DNA of 64,000 bases from Leptodontidium sp. MPI-SDFR-AT-0119 (taxonomy: Eukaryota; Ascomycota; Leotiomycetes; Helotiales; Leptodontidiaceae): NCBI GenBank assembly GCA_020726505.1, contig JAHLEZ010000011.1:2542001-2606000 (forward strand), in the 5' to 3' direction. Below the pieces are notes generated by a model, which searched no databases, was not told the DNA's origin, and worked only from the letters and a program-made list of their open reading frames with translations. Positions 37,269-48,737 of this stretch are shown here, piece after piece. How positions within the stretch are numbered: the first letter of the stretch is position 1; each line of letters begins with the position of its first letter. The translations under genes were made by a program, and so were the position numbers.

Positions 37269-37915
37269 AGTCAGACAGTCAGTCAGACAGTCATTTAGTG
37301 TGAGAAGAGAGCCGTAGAAGCGGGCAAGCAAGCCCCCCCTGGGGAAAATCAGGAAACTAAAATAAGGATAAAAATAAAAAAGGCACCAGGGGAGAATAAA
37401 CTGCATAGTGCCATGGCCTAGGGCGAGGTTTGTTTGGCAGTCGGGAGCCCTATTTAGGCAAATTTCAGCGGCTTAGGCCTGTTTGGGAATGGACTTACTG
37501 GACTGGACCGTGCTGACGGCTCAACATTGGCGGCATGCAAGCCCTGCAGCCAGCCCTGCACCCCCTAAACCCAGCCTGTAGAGGCTACATGAACAGTCAA
37601 TGCTGGTCTATGTCGTTAGTGGTCGTGGTGGATGGTGGGTGGCCAGTGCAAGTACAGCTACTCTGACGAAGTGAAGCCCGCCCCGCCCCTTACAAGTCAC
37701 CTACCTACCTACGGAGCATCGTACGCCTCCTGGCCTAAGTATTAAGCGTAAGGGCAAGCTCCGGTAGAGAATAGTGGACAACTGGCAGCAAAATAATTAG
37801 TGAGTAAGTCAGTAGCTCGGTGAAATCGGTAAGTCAGTAAAATCTTTCAATTAGCAAAGTCAACAATAAAGTCGGTAAAGTCAGGAAGTTACCAAGTCAC
37901 CAAGTCACCAAGTCA
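37269..37915. repeat. Two AGTCA pentamer arrays
   Basis: AGTCA on the plus strand starts at 37269, 37277, 37281 and 37289, and again at 37807, 37832, 37858, 37879, 37895, 37903 and 37911. The second array lies about 1.2 kb upstream of the Cmr1-type start codon. Confidence 0.7.
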
Positions 37916-39122
37916 GGACTCAGTTACTTAACAGAGTAACTTTACTTACCTTCTAGAGGTACTTTCGTGGCACTGACATGGATCTTCAGTGGCATCCCAT
38001 CATCCTTCTTAGCACCCCCCTATGTCTTCAAGCCACCACCACACTCAAGCATCTTAGAATCCTCACCGGCCCAGGAATGGCGTCGACGGCAACTCACTTA
38101 ATCTGCAGTCGCTGTGCCTATCAGTCAGTCAGTATCAGCTAGGCTCTACAGTACAGACACTACATCCAGCGCATCCTGTTCCTCCCTAGCTCCCTTTCTC
38201 CCTCTCGCTCTCGTGTCCACTGCTGGTTCACTGCTGCTCACTGCCAAAAGCCAAACGCCAAAAGCCAAAGCCCCAATCGCCGCAGCCCCGTGCTGGCCAC
38301 TTAGTCCGTCGCCGAATTGTGCATGAGCCTGTATTTCTTGATTCACTTGTCCGCCAATGGCAAGTGCACAACAAAATAAGCTGTGCAGACCTGCGCTGGG
38401 ACTATCCAGGTCTCTCTCGAGCCCTGCGAACAGATCTTCCTCTGCTCCAGCTAATGCTGCTCACCCCTCCACTATCCCACTCAGTCTTTGTTGACCACCG
38501 TAACCACCACGACCACTCCCAGATGTGTGGGGCAGACAGAGTGTAAGAGAGCAAGGGGGGAAGGGCAAGGAAGGGGGTGCGGCTGGAAAAACCCACGGGA
38601 AATGATTGCAAACATGATTTCAAATTCAGTAGATATATTCTCAGGGCCGACAGTCGACATAGTACTTACAGGGCCGACACGAGGATCTGCTGCCAGGTTG
38701 CGTAAATTGTCGGTGTTGATTGAGGCGGGCTGAAAATACTCACTCACTCATTCGCTTCCTCGCTCCCTGATTGCTCCCCGTCCCATGGGAATATCAACTT
38801 CTTGATACGAATCCTGTTCCGGTTACGCTGATCCCCTAGGACCAAATCGTCGTTGCCCTAAGTCAAGCCGTGCATCGTTAGGAACTTGCTTGATCGAAAA
38901 GTCAGTCCAGGTCTTCTTTTTTCTGAGCATCTGCAGAAGTTCAATATCTCCCTCGCTCAACAACCTACTCAACTTCCAGAGTTTCCATTTCCGCCAGCCC
39001 GTCAATACACCTGCACCCGGGATACGCGTACTCGAGACCACCCACCACCTGATTGGCCGACCGTCAAATCGTATATAAATATTCGAAGAGCAAACAATGA
39101 ATGAGCTGCCCGGATCGATATC

Positions 39123-42100
39123 ATGATCTTCTGCACGTACTGTGGCAAGAGCTTCACGAGGAAGGAACATCTCGAGAGACACATACCTAGTCGTAAGTGT
39201 TACTGGCTGCTTTCAGCTCCCCATTCCCAGAAACAACTCTGGACTCCATCACTAACAGGACGCTTCCAGATACAAATGTCAAGCCCCATCGCTGTACTCT
39301 GTGCCAATTATCGTTTCCAAGAAGGTAAACAAACCCCGAAGCTTGTGGATACTTCCAGATTACTGACCATTTTGCAACAGAGACCTTCTCCAACGACACC
39401 ACTTCACATACCACGAAGCCAAAGACCCAATGCAAACAGCTCCTGGAACGGTACCGTCCATAGCCGGGCGAACTCCAATCGCCTGCATAAACTGTGCAAA
39501 CGCAAAGACAGGATGTGACAAGGCAGTGCCATGTTCTCGATGTGCGGAAAAGAACTTGCCATGCGAGGCTCGATTTGCTCGTCGTTCTGGGAAGGCATCT
39601 ATGAGATCGGCCAGTCTATCTGGTGCAGCCCCTACTCAACGGAACAGTAGATCTCCAACAACAACAAATCGGTTAGCTCCCAAAGAGCCAGTTCCAGCTC
39701 CAGCTCCAGCCCCAGCACAAACTCCCATCATGGCAGCCGGTAGTCCGTTGGAGACACAACCCATTCAAGGAAGTCCACAGAAGGTTCAGACCCCAGTGTA
39801 CACCATGCAAGGACTCAATTTTGGAAATACTCCCTTCAATACTTCGCCCGGTGAAAGTGTTCGTGGGATGGACACTTTCATGTGTCTCAATGACGAAGAC
39901 ATGCTCAGCGCGGATACCAGCTACCAGGACCTCATGATGTGGAATCAATACCCCTCGGAACTGGAGATGTATCCGAATACCATGACTGGCAAGATTGATG
40001 TTCCTTTCATGGAAATGGCTGGGTCCTACTCGAGTTCGGATGCACTGGCTTCTGCTTCCATGCACACCTCAATTTCCATTCCTCACACAGGATCCACCAG
40101 CATTTCCTCGCAAGCAGACTTCGAAAGACCTTTTAAGATTGTTGAAGCGAGTGGGCTCATGAGCGGGGAGCCCATGATGCCTGAATTCGAGGTTGTGATT
40201 GCAGCCGAAGCCGCATGGCCCCTAGCTCGTTGCAATCGTCCAATTTTCTCAGGTGCCTGTCCACGGACCGCAATCGTCCATCTCGAGAATCTGGAACAGC
40301 ACTCCAGATATGAAAGCACCTGGCAATTACTGGATAGTAACATCGACTCCTCTGATATCGACTACAAGAATCAGATATCAGTTGTGCCTTTTTCTTCAAG
40401 TACACGAGATCGCATTCTCGCCATCACCCAGAGCTTCCTTCACACTGCTCTCGAGACACACCGAGGGGGCATGAAAGCATGGGACAAGGGGAGTCCTCAT
40501 GGAAACTTCAACTTTCTTGTTCTTCCCCCTTCCAAAGTCCTGGAGTACTTTCTGCGAAGTTATGTTCGGAGTCTTGCGCCGTATTATACGTTGATCAACG
40601 GTGGCAGTCTTGATCCCAACGAGCTGATGCTGAACAATCAAGCTTCTACTCTTCTCCTGCTGCTGATGATTGCGACTGGTGCGACCTCGGTCCAAACATC
40701 GGAAGCGAGATGTCTAACTGCGGGGTTGACCGAGACTTGTCGCATCTCCCTCTTCAACATCATCGAGAAAGACGTTGAATTGTCGGCTGATCCAGTCGTC
40801 TTGAGATGCGCATTGCTTTTTACCATCCTTGGAGCATGGAGTGGCGATGCATGGCATATGAATATTGCCATGGGCCAAAGGGGCATGTATCTATCGGTAA
40901 GTGTGGCGAAAGTATAAATCTTGTTGACAGTCAACTAACCAACCGACTTAACTTAGATGCTGAAGCATGCCGGCATGCTGGAACCATCACTTCCCATGAC
41001 CATCTCGACGGATCCATCGAATATAGAACTGCAATGGCGGACATGGCAGCAGCAAGAGAGCAAGAACCGGTAGGCAATTCCTTTCCTTTTCATATTTTTT
41101 CTTCCTTCGCCACGGCCATTCGTCCTGTGTGGGCGGATGATCAGTTCTCCCTTGCACTGTGCCAGTAGCAGCGGTCATCTGGTTAGGCGAAGAACCAATA
41201 ACAAAGCCCTCCTCTCACACACTCGACACCCCCCAACACTCCCCAGCAAACCCAAACTCGCAGGCTAATTAGCAGTAGGTTAGTGTACAACTGGGTGATG
41301 GTCGACCAAGAGTTGAGCCTGTTTCACGACACAGCGCCCATTCTCTCTATCACGGAGCTGCAGACGCCGATGCCAGGCATGGAGTGCCTCTGGCTAGCCA
41401 AAGACTCTACTGAGTGGCTGGCTGCTCTCCAGCAGACGAACAGCGCCACAGGCTGGCTGAGCCCTAATTCGCTTGAGGTTCGCCCCCTCACACCATCGCT
41501 GTGCGACTTGTTTCAGGATATGCTCCATGATAACATAAGCCGCCACTACGATCAGCTCTCGCCGCTGCAACTGAAGCTGCTGCTGCACCCTCTCCAGTCG
41601 CTGCTCTGCCACCTGCGGCAAGTACTGAGTTGCTTCTCTGACTTCTTTGGTGCCCGTCGTGGTAGCAGAACGGTCACTAAGGCAAGCACTATGCTCCGGC
41701 TGGAAGAGGTGCAATCGCTGCTCCAGAAATGGTACGAGCTGTGTGCCGTCCACGCCAAAGCTGATCCAACCTGTCCCGTCACTCGAGCGAACCTCGTGCT
41801 CTATCATCTCATCAGTCTCAATGCCGTCACCTCGTTCCCTGAGATTGAGCGGTTGGCACGCAGAGAGGTTTTTGACGGGTCGAGTAGAGAGCTGGGTGTT
41901 CGCTACAAGCGGTGCATTCATCAGCCCGAGGAAGTCCTCATCCATTGCGGTCAAGTCATCCGTCTTGTGTCGTCTATGCCTCGAGAAGGTAGACCGCATT
42001 GGTGGTCTACGGCCATCTACCGTGCTGCGCTAATCCTGTGGGTTGAGAGCCTGTCTAGAACAGACCAGAACTCGCAACGGATGGAGAAGGGTCCTATGTT

Positions 42101-42329
42101 TGCTATTGATGCCGTTATGCCTGATGACCGATCTGTAATTTCTTATCTCTGGAATGGAGAAGGTGTTCCTGTGTTGACGAAAGGCGATCGTCATGTTGAG
42201 CTTCTCCCTGATGAAGTCTTGAACCATTGTATTTCTTTGCTCGAGCAGGGTGTTGCGTCGAGGGTGTCGGATGGAATCAAGAGGAAGTTGCAAGCTTTGT
42301 CGAGGAACTGGAGTACGCCGTTAACGTGA
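39123..42329 (+). CDS. Cmr1/Pig1/Smr1-type melanin regulator (two C2H2 fingers plus Zn2Cys6)
   Basis: Five exons: 39123-39192, 39270-39324, 39381-40896, 40957-41069, 41279-42329; 934 aa. Finger 1 is C4-x2-C7-x12-H20-x3-H24, with H24 built across the first splice junction. Finger 2 is C32-x2-C35-x12-H48-x4-H53. The binuclear cluster follows at C77, C80, C87, C93, C96, C103. The order C2H2-C2H2-Zn2Cys6 is diagnostic for the fungal melanin regulators Cmr1 (Cochliobolus), Pig1 (Magnaporthe) and Smr1 (Botrytis), and the length is close to theirs. A Pro/Ala/Gln-rich linker follows, and the second half has a fungal transcription-factor middle region including M-V-D-Q-E-L-S-L-F-H-D-T-A-P. The fourth intron (209 bp) is unusually long for this window; a nearer CAG acceptor would give an immediate stop. 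The protein acts in the nucleus and in relatives activates the PKS and reductase genes. Confidence 0.93.
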
Positions 42330-45300
42330 GAGAAGCAAGCAACATCAGCAACGACTCTAAGCTTGGTGGTTGTGATTTTCATTCTTGCTTTTGCCTGAAG
42401 GGAGGGGATCTGCTTATCGGTTTGGCGTTTTGACAGTAATGTATCATCATATCATAAGATTCAAAAAGGAATCTAGAGCAAGGGTTGGGTAGGATAGGTA
42501 GTATCTGGACGGCAATAATGATTGAGAATTCACCTTCAGCCTTGATTGCGTCCATGTTGTTGTTGTGCCGTGAAGTGAAGTGAAGTGGAGTGGAGTTGAA
42601 CAGAACCAGAACCAGAGCCAGAGGTCAAAGGTGCATCTCCCCTTCCTGGGAGCAACAACGACGAGGTGTCGGGATGCTTCTGAATAAGTATCTCCCTTAC
42701 CGGCCAGCCCGTACAAGTTCGCTGACTCGCTCGTTTCACATCTCGCACTGTAGGCTAACCACACGGCTGGGTAAGGAGTCAGCAGTTCAAATTCTCACAT
42801 AAGGCCATGTCTTCGCCTGTCTTCTTCCCGTGTCCTTTAAACGGCAATGTCGATGTGTGATTCGCGATGCCTTACGAAAAGGTTGGTGAGACGGCTTGAT
42901 AGGTGAGATGGCCAGTGACCTCTGAGTGGGAAGAAGCAGAAGAAAACCAAAGCCTGGCTGTGGAACGTGATAGATGGATGGTGTGGATTGTGCACGGTAT
43001 GGCCTAACCGTCGACGGGGAATTTGCAAGCAGCGGCTTGAGGAGTTCTGTGGTCATGGTAGGGCCGGTGAGATTGATGGGAGAAAGTGATAGAATTTTGG
43101 TGTGGCGATGTGGTTGATGCTGTTGGTGTGTTTATGGCGGGTGATTGATTGATGTGTGGTAGCGGCGCGGGGTTGACGATGCGGAGGGTGTACGGTGGTT
43201 GATGTGCAGTGGAGTATTTGGATAGTGCGTTCCATGAATAGGAAGAGCAGATTGGGATCCTGTTCGACCGTGGTACCGGTGAACTCATCTACTTCCAGTA
43301 TTGAAACATGGGGAAGATGAGGTCAGACCGTTCGGGTGTTTGGTACTTGGGACCTCCTGCAGGTAAAGACTTGAAGGAGAAGGGTCTTTAGTAACGGTCA
43401 GTTCGCTTTGCAAAGCCTTGAAGGGCAGCACGAGGTACTTAAGTTCAAGACCTACATAGTGGCTTTGCTATCTACGCAGCAGAATATCAAGCGAGCGACT
43501 GAAGTGCAGCTATTTGCCAAACGGGTTCGATGCTTAAGGGGATCGTCACTTCTTTGTGTTTCACCATTGTGAAGAGCCTATCATTTAACAGCTTCGTATG
43601 CAAGCCGCGTACCCTTGATCACTCATTCCTCAACGGTGGTAATGGCGCACTTGTGGGAGATCCATAGGCGCGTGGAGTTGCCATGTCTTAACGGGAAGTT
43701 TGTCAGCGAGGATGGCTTGATCACCAGAATACATGCCTAGATTGGCATGTTTTGAGATAGATGTCGGAGGTGGAGGAATTTGCTACTGATGCTCTACTGT
43801 CGGTGTCTTTAGGCTTGGTATAGCGAAGGTTTTGGAGTCCGGGGTGGACAGAAAACGGCCTTGTCTACTCACGGATTGGTTGAAGGAATCTCGGGTAAAC
43901 ACTTCACTTGAGCATGACAGTAAGAACTCTTTTCTTTATGACACTGTGAGGGGTCTAACACCGAGATATCATTGCATCTTCGTCTGTACTATTTTCCTGA
44001 AACCGTCCGACGTCTACTTCCTCGAGATCGAATTGGAGGGAGGAAGAGGCGCTAAGCGAGATGTCTGTGGTAGACAAACCATCAGGACTAACCAAGGCAT
44101 ATCCCCTCCCCCAAAATCCATGGGCGAACGGCAGTGGCCAGTATCCGTGTACTATTTAGATAGATTTCCATGTATGGTAAAGTAAAGAGAGTTCAAAACA
44201 AGGTTCTCGGCGCGAAGTTTCCGGGCATTGGGGTTCTATGAAGCTTAAAGTTGGAGGAGTCCGTGATGAATGTCCGAACAGTCTTGCAGCGGTGACCGAG
44301 GGGGCGCATCACCGAACGCTTGATGTACTTGCGATAGTAAGAGCTTTTCTCCAGTTACGGATATTCTAGAATAGTCATGTTCTTGGCAGAGGGGTTTGTG
44401 GATGTGGTCCTCTGTTGCTTGGGTTTGGGTTGAGGGAGTTGTGGGAATGGGAATCACTTCGCAAGAACGACAACAATTTAGGTCAGACTTTCATGAAATT
44501 GATTGTAGCGATACTATTGATTATGTAGTTTTCGGATCGTGTTGTGTTTTTATGGTCCGGCCAAAGCCCACACTTTGGGGGGTGCAGCGTTTGCCTCTTT
44601 GCTCTGGAGGCAGATACGCTGAACGAAACACAGAAGCGCCCTTTGCCAAACCCACCCCAAGACTTCGCAAACATCAATCAAGAGAAAGATACCCTCATTC
44701 CATAATACCTACATCTCTTTAATCTGTTTTTTCTCATGCAACACACAGCGATTCCCTCCACACCGAAGCCAGAGAGCTAAGGTAAATACAGCAGATCTCT
44801 ATTGCAATCCCAACAAGGTTCAACTCTCGAAATTCAACAGCCCCCTTGGTGATGGGTAACTTGAAGCTAGTTAATGCCGAGTCCTGTTTGCACACTCATG
44901 TCCTCCGTCGGCTTGCACGTAGCTCTCATTTAAATGTGCTGCTACCCTGGCCTCTCGACTCCGGGACTACAAACCTTCAATCAAGGCAGAAGACCGAACA
45001 CGCTCTTGATGGATACACTACGAAGCTTTGCAATATCCACACCACAAGTGAAGGTGGCTAGGAGGATCAGGGGTCCACACCACTGGCTATACAGCCTTCC
45101 CTGTCCTTCTGATTCCCACGTTGACCTGGTTGTCATTGAGCCAGAGGGGGGGAAGGAGGAGGAAGGAAAACTGGTCTGGAATATCCGCTATTGAAACTGA
45201 AAGAGTTTGAAGGACCACATCCATCCAACGAAGGATTTCTTGAAGGTCAGGAACAAATAGGTCAAGAAAACCATGTCTAGTGAGTTCGTCGCCTTTGTTT

Positions 45301-46131
45301 AGAGTTTTTGGCGATCTGGTCCGCCAGCCACTGTCATTCTGGCAAAGTTCCTTGTTATCTTCATTTTTGTACTGGTCAACTATGGTTGGTAATATTCCTT
45401 CCATCTAGGTAGCTAACACAATGAAGTAGTCTTCACAGCATCTGGGACCTCAAAAAGGGTTGTTTGGGCATGCTTCTCAGTTGCTGCACACTTGTCGAGG
45501 AACTGTTAACATCGAGAAGCACTACTCAGTTTCCTATTAGAATAGTTCTCAAAGGATGTACCCTTTCCCATAGCATTGCCCTTGAACAGTGTACAACAGC
45601 CTTCCGGCAATATGGAGCGGTGTTTTGGTGGCAGAGCTTCTGGATGGTGTTGAGTACAATACATGATGCAAAGGAAGGATGGATAAAGAATAATACATAC
45701 ATACGGAGCAAAACCCCAGCCACACGGAGGAGCGTACCAAACTAAGGACTCCTGGGAATTGTATTTCACGGAAGGTATGACAAGTAACCATATGCAATTC
45801 CGGAACAAAGCGCTGAATCGTTTCCTTGAACAAAGCATCTTTGTACTTTCTTTCGGAGTTCAACTCACTTAGGCAGTATTTTTGATTGGTCTCTTATAAG
45901 TTCCATCGATCTTATGAAAATCTGCTGCCGTTTGTTTTACTTTCTTTGATGGGCTTAAATTCTTCATGGAGAACAGTCTCATTGAAACACCTATATAAAC
46001 TTACTAAGTGAAGCCAAAGTTAACTTCTCACACCAATTTTTCCCGGGTTTCGGATTAATTGTTACTGAATCGACAAGTCTCTCCCCCAATCCCAATTCAT
46101 ACCTCCAAGCATAATTACCACATCAGACATC
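42330..46131. other. Intergenic region, 3.8 kb; no gene recognised
   Basis: Frames of up to about 117 codons (43,832-44,185 plus strand; 45,087-45,404 minus strand; others) overlap one another and show no domain, signal peptide or splice-joined continuation that I can support. The last 200 bases are pyrimidine-rich and look like the promoter of the small gene that follows. Confidence 0.5.
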
Positions 46132-46299
46132 ATGTGTGTCAAGCATTTCAAGCTTTACATTTGTGGCCACGGTAGGTTCCATTACATCAGCAAATGTGGC
46201 AGGGGCCCTTGCGACGATCCACTCATGGACATCAAGCGTGTCTCCTTGGCACGGAAATGTCTTGAATGTAGAGAGGCAGCGGCAGCGGCAGCAGCTTAA
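46132..46299 (+). CDS. Small Cys/His-rich protein, 55 aa, unknown function
   Basis: A short frame starts M-C-V-K-H-F-K-L-Y-I-C-G-H and continues with further cysteines (S-K-C-G-R-G-P-C and K-C-L-E-C), ending in a poly-Ala tail of seven residues. The spaced Cys and His residues resemble the many small zinc-binding-like fungal proteins that begin with M-C and an I/T-C-G-H motif. The ATG follows a C/T-rich stretch as in expressed fungal genes. No signal peptide is present, so it would be intracellular. The Ala tail comes from a GCA/GCG repeat, which may have altered the C-terminus. No function is assigned; it could also be chance coding. Confidence 0.45.
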   Translation: MCVKHFKLYICGHGRFHYISKCGRGPCDDPLMDIKRVSLARKCLECREAAAAAAA

Positions 46300-47063
46300 A
46301 GGGGAAGAAGAGGGAATTCTAGCAGACAAAGAATAGGAGGAAAAGACATTTCAGGTGTACAATTCTGAAACTACTGGTGCCTCGTTGAAATTTAGATGCA
46401 ATAATACGCCCAAAATTCGACCCCATTCTTTAGATTTGTTAGATTGAATTGCAGCATTTAATAATTGATTGTTTACTATCGGTTAAATGGGAGCTGAAAT
46501 CTACAATTACTGATCACCTCCTACTAGCTGGGAACTAGTCCTAAGGAACACCATATTACATTTCAAATGAAGATTTGTTTTCAAGAAGGACTTCCGTACA
46601 TCAGAATGAGCGTTTCCGGAATCTAATATATGTATTTTGTATTCGCTAACGGCGTAGACTGCCCAGAGCTCAAGGGATTGCTTCCCACGTGATAGAGTGG
46701 GGTAATATTTTCTCTGCCTTCATTCATCGCAGGGTTGTAGAAATACAAACGCGTCAATTCAAATTCATTGTGACAATGAGGAGAGTATTGCTTGTTCAAG
46801 GCGAGGTGATTGGCTGTTCTTTTCTACTATCTAAGTACTATAAAGAGTGAATGGCACTCAGTTTTACCGCGGCGATAGCCTATCTGAAGTCCTTCGGAGT
46901 TTCCCGACTGTTGCCTAGCATCAAACCCTGCTCATCTGTGAATTTTTTGAACAACACAATCTTCAAAAGTGGCGGACGCATTTTGAGCAAACAACAAATC
47001 TCCTTATCTCAAAAATAAGTATAATTTCACCAGGACTCTTACAGGTCTATAACCACGGAGAAG
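46300..47063. other. Intergenic region; no gene seen
   Basis: About 760 bases, AT-rich in the middle, which should contain the promoter of the MOSC-reductase gene. No repeats or RNA gene noticed. Confidence 0.5.
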
Positions 47064-48737
47064 ATGGCGATTCAAGCAGAGACCAGGATTGACTCAAATC
47101 GCCTCCCTCAACATGTTGACACGCTTCTCCAAGTCCGCACCGGCAAGATAAAGCCCGTATTTACCATCTCCGAACGCTCAGCAATCTTCAAAACTGCTCT
47201 GACGGCACCTGTCAAGGTTGGAACTCTGGGCTGCGACGGCGACGAGCAAGCTTTCAAAGCCCATGGCGGTCCCGACAAAGCCTTGATGCAATACGCCTCC
47301 CAACACTACGCTCTATGGAAAGAAGAGATCCCCCAAAACGCACACCTATTCACACTCGGAGGATTTGGTGAGAACTTGTTGGCTTCAAATATGAGCGAGA
47401 CCACGGTATGCATTGGCGATATCTACCGATTGGGGAACGAGTTGTTGATCCAAGTCAGTGAGCCGAGAGCGCCATGCTACAAACTCAATCATCGCTTCGA
47501 GCTGAAGGATATGAGTTTGAGGAGCCAGAGTCTCAATAGAACGGGATGGTATTATCGGGTTCTGAGCGAGGGGATGTTGGAGGCTGGCGATGAGATCTTT
47601 CTAGTGGAGAGAAAGTATCCGCAGTGGACGATTGCGAACGTGCAGAAATTCCTCTACAAGGATACCAGGAATGAGGAGGCGATGAAAGAGCTGTCTTATC
47701 TTCCAGAATTAGGTTCGGAGACAAGAACATTGTTCTTGAATCGCTTGACGAAAAATCTGTTCAAGGATGACTCGGGGAGATTGAGAGGAGGGGAAGGGGA
47801 AGCTCTTCCATGGACTCCATACAAGCTCGTCGAGAAGAGAAGAGAAACGCCGAGGATCTCGTCCTTCATCTTCAAGGCCACTATTCCTTCTGAGCTCGTC
47901 ACCGACGTCAAACCTGGATCACATATCCGGGTAAAACTTGGCAAAGACGGAAAGTTGGTGCGAGCGTACTCTGTTGTTGGAGGAGACAGCAATCGAATCG
48001 AGCTCGGCGTTGCATTTGATAAAGAGTTGTCGAGAGGTGGTTCACGGTATCTGCATGAAAACGTCAATATCGGGGACGAACTTCAGTTCGGTGTCATTAA
48101 ATCCGATTTCCCGCTTCAGCAAAGCGCAGATGCTCACATTCTGATTGCAGGAGGCATTGGAATCACAGCGTTCTTTGCAACTGCAAAGCACCTCCAGGAG
48201 AAAGGAATGGATTTCCATTTATATTACGCCATCCGATCTTTGGAAGACCTTGCTCTAAGTCGATACTTGGACCCATTATCTGAACATCTCACCGTCCTCG
48301 ACGGATCGAAAGGCCAACGACTCGACATTCCCAAGATTCTCGGGAAAGCCAAGACAGGAACTCATGTTTATGCCTGCGGTCCAGATCGACTGATGTCAGC
48401 TATTACCTCGACTGCAGAAGCTTTGAGCTTTCCCTCGTCAAATATACACTTCGAAGCTTTCACGGCATCGACATCCGGGGACCCATTTGAGGCTGAATTG
48501 CAATCTTCTGGGAAGGTGCTCGAAGTCAAAGAAGAGCAGACACTGTTGGATGTTTTGAGAGAGGCTGGACTGGAGATAGGAAGCAGTTGCGAGGTGGGAA
48601 ATTGTGGGACTTGCAAAGTGACGGTATGTAAGGGAAATGTGGATCATAGAGGGACGGGCTTGATGGAGAGTGAGATGGCGGATTCTATGCTGAGTTGTGT
48701 GTCGAGAGGTATCGGAAGGATTACGATAGACTTTTGA
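47064..48737 (+). CDS. MOSC domain / ferredoxin-NAD(P)H reductase / 2Fe-2S fusion protein
   Basis: A single exon of 557 aa. Residues about 25-185 form a MOSC domain (H-G-G-P-D-K-A near the start; E-P-R-A-P-C with the candidate molybdenum-ligand Cys), followed by the short helical '3-alpha' segment found in bacterial YiiM. Residues about 250-350 are an FAD/FMN-binding barrel (R-A-Y-S-V), 360-460 an NAD(P)H-binding domain (G-G-I-G-I-T and C-G-P), and 475-557 a plant-type ferredoxin domain with C509, C514, C517 and C545. MOSC proteins such as YiiM and mARC bind molybdenum cofactor and reduce N-hydroxylated compounds. Fused here is the electron chain that separate partners usually supply. A self-contained N-hydroxy reductase is therefore a reasonable inference; the substrate is unknown. 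No targeting signal is evident. Confidence 0.92.
   Translation: MAIQAETRIDSNRLPQHVDTLLQVRTGKIKPVFTISERSAIFKTALTAPVKVGTLGCDGDEQAFKAHGGPDKALMQYASQHYALWKEEIPQNAHLFTLGGFGENLLASNMSETTVCIGDIYRLGNELLIQVSEPRAPCYKLNHRFELKDMSLRSQSLNRTGWYYRVLSEGMLEAGDEIFLVERKYPQWTIANVQKFLYKDTRNEEAMKELSYLPELGSETRTLFLNRLTKNLFKDDSGRLRGGEGEALPWTPYKLVEKRRETPRISSFIFKATIPSELVTDVKPGSHIRVKLGKDGKLVRAYSVVGGDSNRIELGVAFDKELSRGGSRYLHENVNIGDELQFGVIKSDFPLQQSADAHILIAGGIGITAFFATAKHLQEKGMDFHLYYAIRSLEDLALSRYLDPLSEHLTVLDGSKGQRLDIPKILGKAKTGTHVYACGPDRLMSAITSTAEALSFPSSNIHFEAFTASTSGDPFEAELQSSGKVLEVKEEQTLLDVLREAGLEIGSSCEVGNCGTCKVTVCKGNVDHRGTGLMESEMADSMLSCVSRGIGRITIDF

Larger units (their letters stand above)
33345..39122. promoter_or_regulatory. 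Long 5.8-kb intergenic region between divergent reductase and Cmr1-type genes
   Basis: No protein gene is supported; frames here are short, low-complexity and overlapping. The two genes diverge, so the region holds both promoters. It contains an (AG)9 run at 34,885-34,902, a GCAGA repeat at 36,139-36,164, a nested inverted repeat at 36,009-36,043, AGTCA arrays at 37,269-37,293 and 37,807-37,915 and two copies near 38,123-38,131. The length and repeat content suggest a large, complex control region or a long 5' leader for the regulator, but this is inference. Confidence 0.5.

Noticed and set aside
37801..37940. Possible CRISPR-like or satellite array
   Set aside because: AGTCA units are short, irregularly spaced and lack unique spacers; a fungal nuclear context also makes CRISPR implausible.
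43004..43288. A 94-codon minus-strand frame rich in Pro, His and Ser
   Set aside because: Composition is biased and no domain or splice partner was found.
45464..45863. Several 65-110 codon frames on both strands
   Set aside because: They overlap in all frames, as expected for non-coding DNA with few stops, and none has a recognisable motif.
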